From Campylobacteraceae bacterium (GTDB lineage: Bacteria > Campylobacterota > Campylobacteria > Campylobacterales > Sulfurovaceae): DNA of 6,085 nt. Position 1 is the first letter of the stretch. Each line of letters starts with the position of its first letter. The position numbers and the translations under genes are program-made. Positions 5,259 through 6,085 of the stretch are shown piece by piece. The notes under the pieces are model-generated. The model searched no databases, was not told the DNA's origin, and saw only the letters and a list, made by a program, of their open reading frames with translations. The stretch spans positions 1 to 6,085 of the forward strand of contig JALSQB010000241.1 of the NCBI GenBank assembly GCA_026985655.1. Reading direction: 5' to 3'.

Positions 5259-6085
5259 ATGATAAAAAAGATATTTCTACTAATTGTACTTTTCCCACTT
5301 TGGCTTTTTGCTAATATCACCGTAGGTGCTGAACGAACCGATGATTACCTCCCACTACTTAAAGGTAAAAATGTCGCACTGGTGGTAAATCAATCCTCTT
5401 TGGTCTATGGGGAACATCTGGTAGATGCCCTTTTGTCTCAAAAGATAAATGTGGTGAAAATCTTTGCACCTGAACATGGCTTTCGTGGTAAAGCAGATGC
5501 AGGACAGCATCTTAAAAATGGTGTTGATGCACAAACAGGTTTGCCCATTGTTTCGCTTTATGGAAAACATAAGAAGCCCACACGTGCTGACTTGAAAAAT
5601 ATTGATGTGTTAGTTTTTGATATTCAAGATGTAGGGGTACGTTTTTACACTTATCTCTCTACGCTTCACTACATTTTAGAGGCAGGAGCTGAAAATAACA
5701 TTGAAGTAATTGTGCTTGATAGACCCAATCCCAATGGGGCTAGGATAGATGGGGAGGTGTTGAATTTAAACTATAAATCTTTTGTTGGAATGCACCCCGT
5801 ACCCATACTTTACGGCATGACCATTGGGGAATATGCCTTGATGATAAACGGTGAGGGTTGGCTCAAAGGGCATAAAAAAGCCAAGTTAAAAGTAGTAAAG
5901 CTTGGAGAGTATCGGCATGATGCGTATTACGCTTTACCTGTCAAGCCTTCTCCAAATTTACCTAATGATTTGTCGGTCTATCTCTACCCCTCGTTGGCAT
6001 TTTTTGAGGGAACAACTTTCTCAGCTGGACGAGGAACAATGCAACAGTTTCAGCTCTATGGTTCGCCTTACTATACGAAGAAAAA
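5259..6085 (+). CDS. namZ: NamZ-type exo-beta-N-acetylmuramidase (DUF1343, GH171), 3'-partial
   Basis: The reading frame is open from the ATG at 5259 to the right edge (275 full codons plus 2 bases), with no stop, so the C-terminal third of a roughly 400-residue protein is missing. Residues 1-18 (MIKKIFLLIVLFPLWLFA) form a signal peptide, probably cleaved after LFA, placing the enzyme in the periplasm. Family motifs follow in order: VNQSSLV at 43-49, FAPEHGFRGKADAG at 69-82 (Glu72 and His73 are candidate active-site residues), TGLPIVSLYG at 93-102, DVLVFDIQDVGVRFYTY at 116-132, LDRPNPNG at 153-160, and SFVGMHPVPILYGMTIGEYA shortly after. Characterised NamZ enzymes remove non-reducing-end N-acetylmuramic acid from peptidoglycan fragments, which supports cell-wall turnover or recycling. 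The start is fixed by the signal peptide, although the ribosome binding site is weak. No other peptidoglycan-recycling gene is visible in the window. Confidence 0.92.
   Translation, partial: MIKKIFLLIVLFPLWLFANITVGAERTDDYLPLLKGKNVALVVNQSSLVYGEHLVDALLSQKINVVKIFAPEHGFRGKADAGQHLKNGVDAQTGLPIVSLYGKHKKPTRADLKNIDVLVFDIQDVGVRFYTYLSTLHYILEAGAENNIEVIVLDRPNPNGARIDGEVLNLNYKSFVGMHPVPILYGMTIGEYALMINGEGWLKGHKKAKLKVVKLGEYRHDAYYALPVKPSPNLPNDLSVYLYPSLAFFEGTTFSAGRGTMQQFQLYGSPYYTKK

Noticed and set aside
5355..5570. Open frame on the - strand (71 codons)
   Set aside because: It is antisense to the strongly conserved NamZ motifs.

Overview
This window looks like chromosomal DNA from a free-living or host-associated member of the Campylobacterota (the former Epsilonproteobacteria). 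It has moderately low GC, short intergenic gaps and AAGG/AGGAG-type ribosome binding sites. The leuA promoter looks like an extended -10 of the TTGCTAAAAT kind. The agmatine deiminase resembles the Helicobacter/Campylobacter type. The genus cannot be settled from this sequence. There is no rRNA, tRNA, CRISPR array, insertion sequence or phage gene, and no gene-free stretch longer than 63 bases.

Left part (1-2217, + strand): three genes packed head to tail with gaps of 1 and 0 bases. The first is a gene whose 5' end probably lies outside the window. It encodes an unrecognised protein with a TOPRIM-like look, similar in motif order to DUF4276-type nuclease proteins. The second is agmatine deiminase (aguA, polyamine synthesis from agmatine). 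The third is a seven-helix membrane protein of the TRIC/UPF0126 family. Their spacing implies one transcript with coupled translation.

Middle (2218-3833): leuA, 2-isopropylmalate synthase, the first committed enzyme of leucine synthesis. It has its own likely promoter in the 48-base gap before it. A rho-independent terminator follows it and lies inside the 3' end of the convergent gene; the two coding regions overlap tail to tail by 15 bases.

Right part (3787-6085): on the - strand, a group II-type truncated hemoglobin gene is followed after 59 bases by a gene for a GT-B-like protein that resembles the nucleotide-sugar hydrolase PseG but lacks its catalytic histidine. Divergently, on the + strand, begins an exported NamZ/DUF1343 (GH171) exo-N-acetylmuramidase, cut off by the right edge after 275 codons.

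Most of the window is ordinary housekeeping. The parts most deserving a second look are the truncated TOPRIM-like gene at the left edge, whose partner would lie upstream, and the globin plus PseG-like pair.
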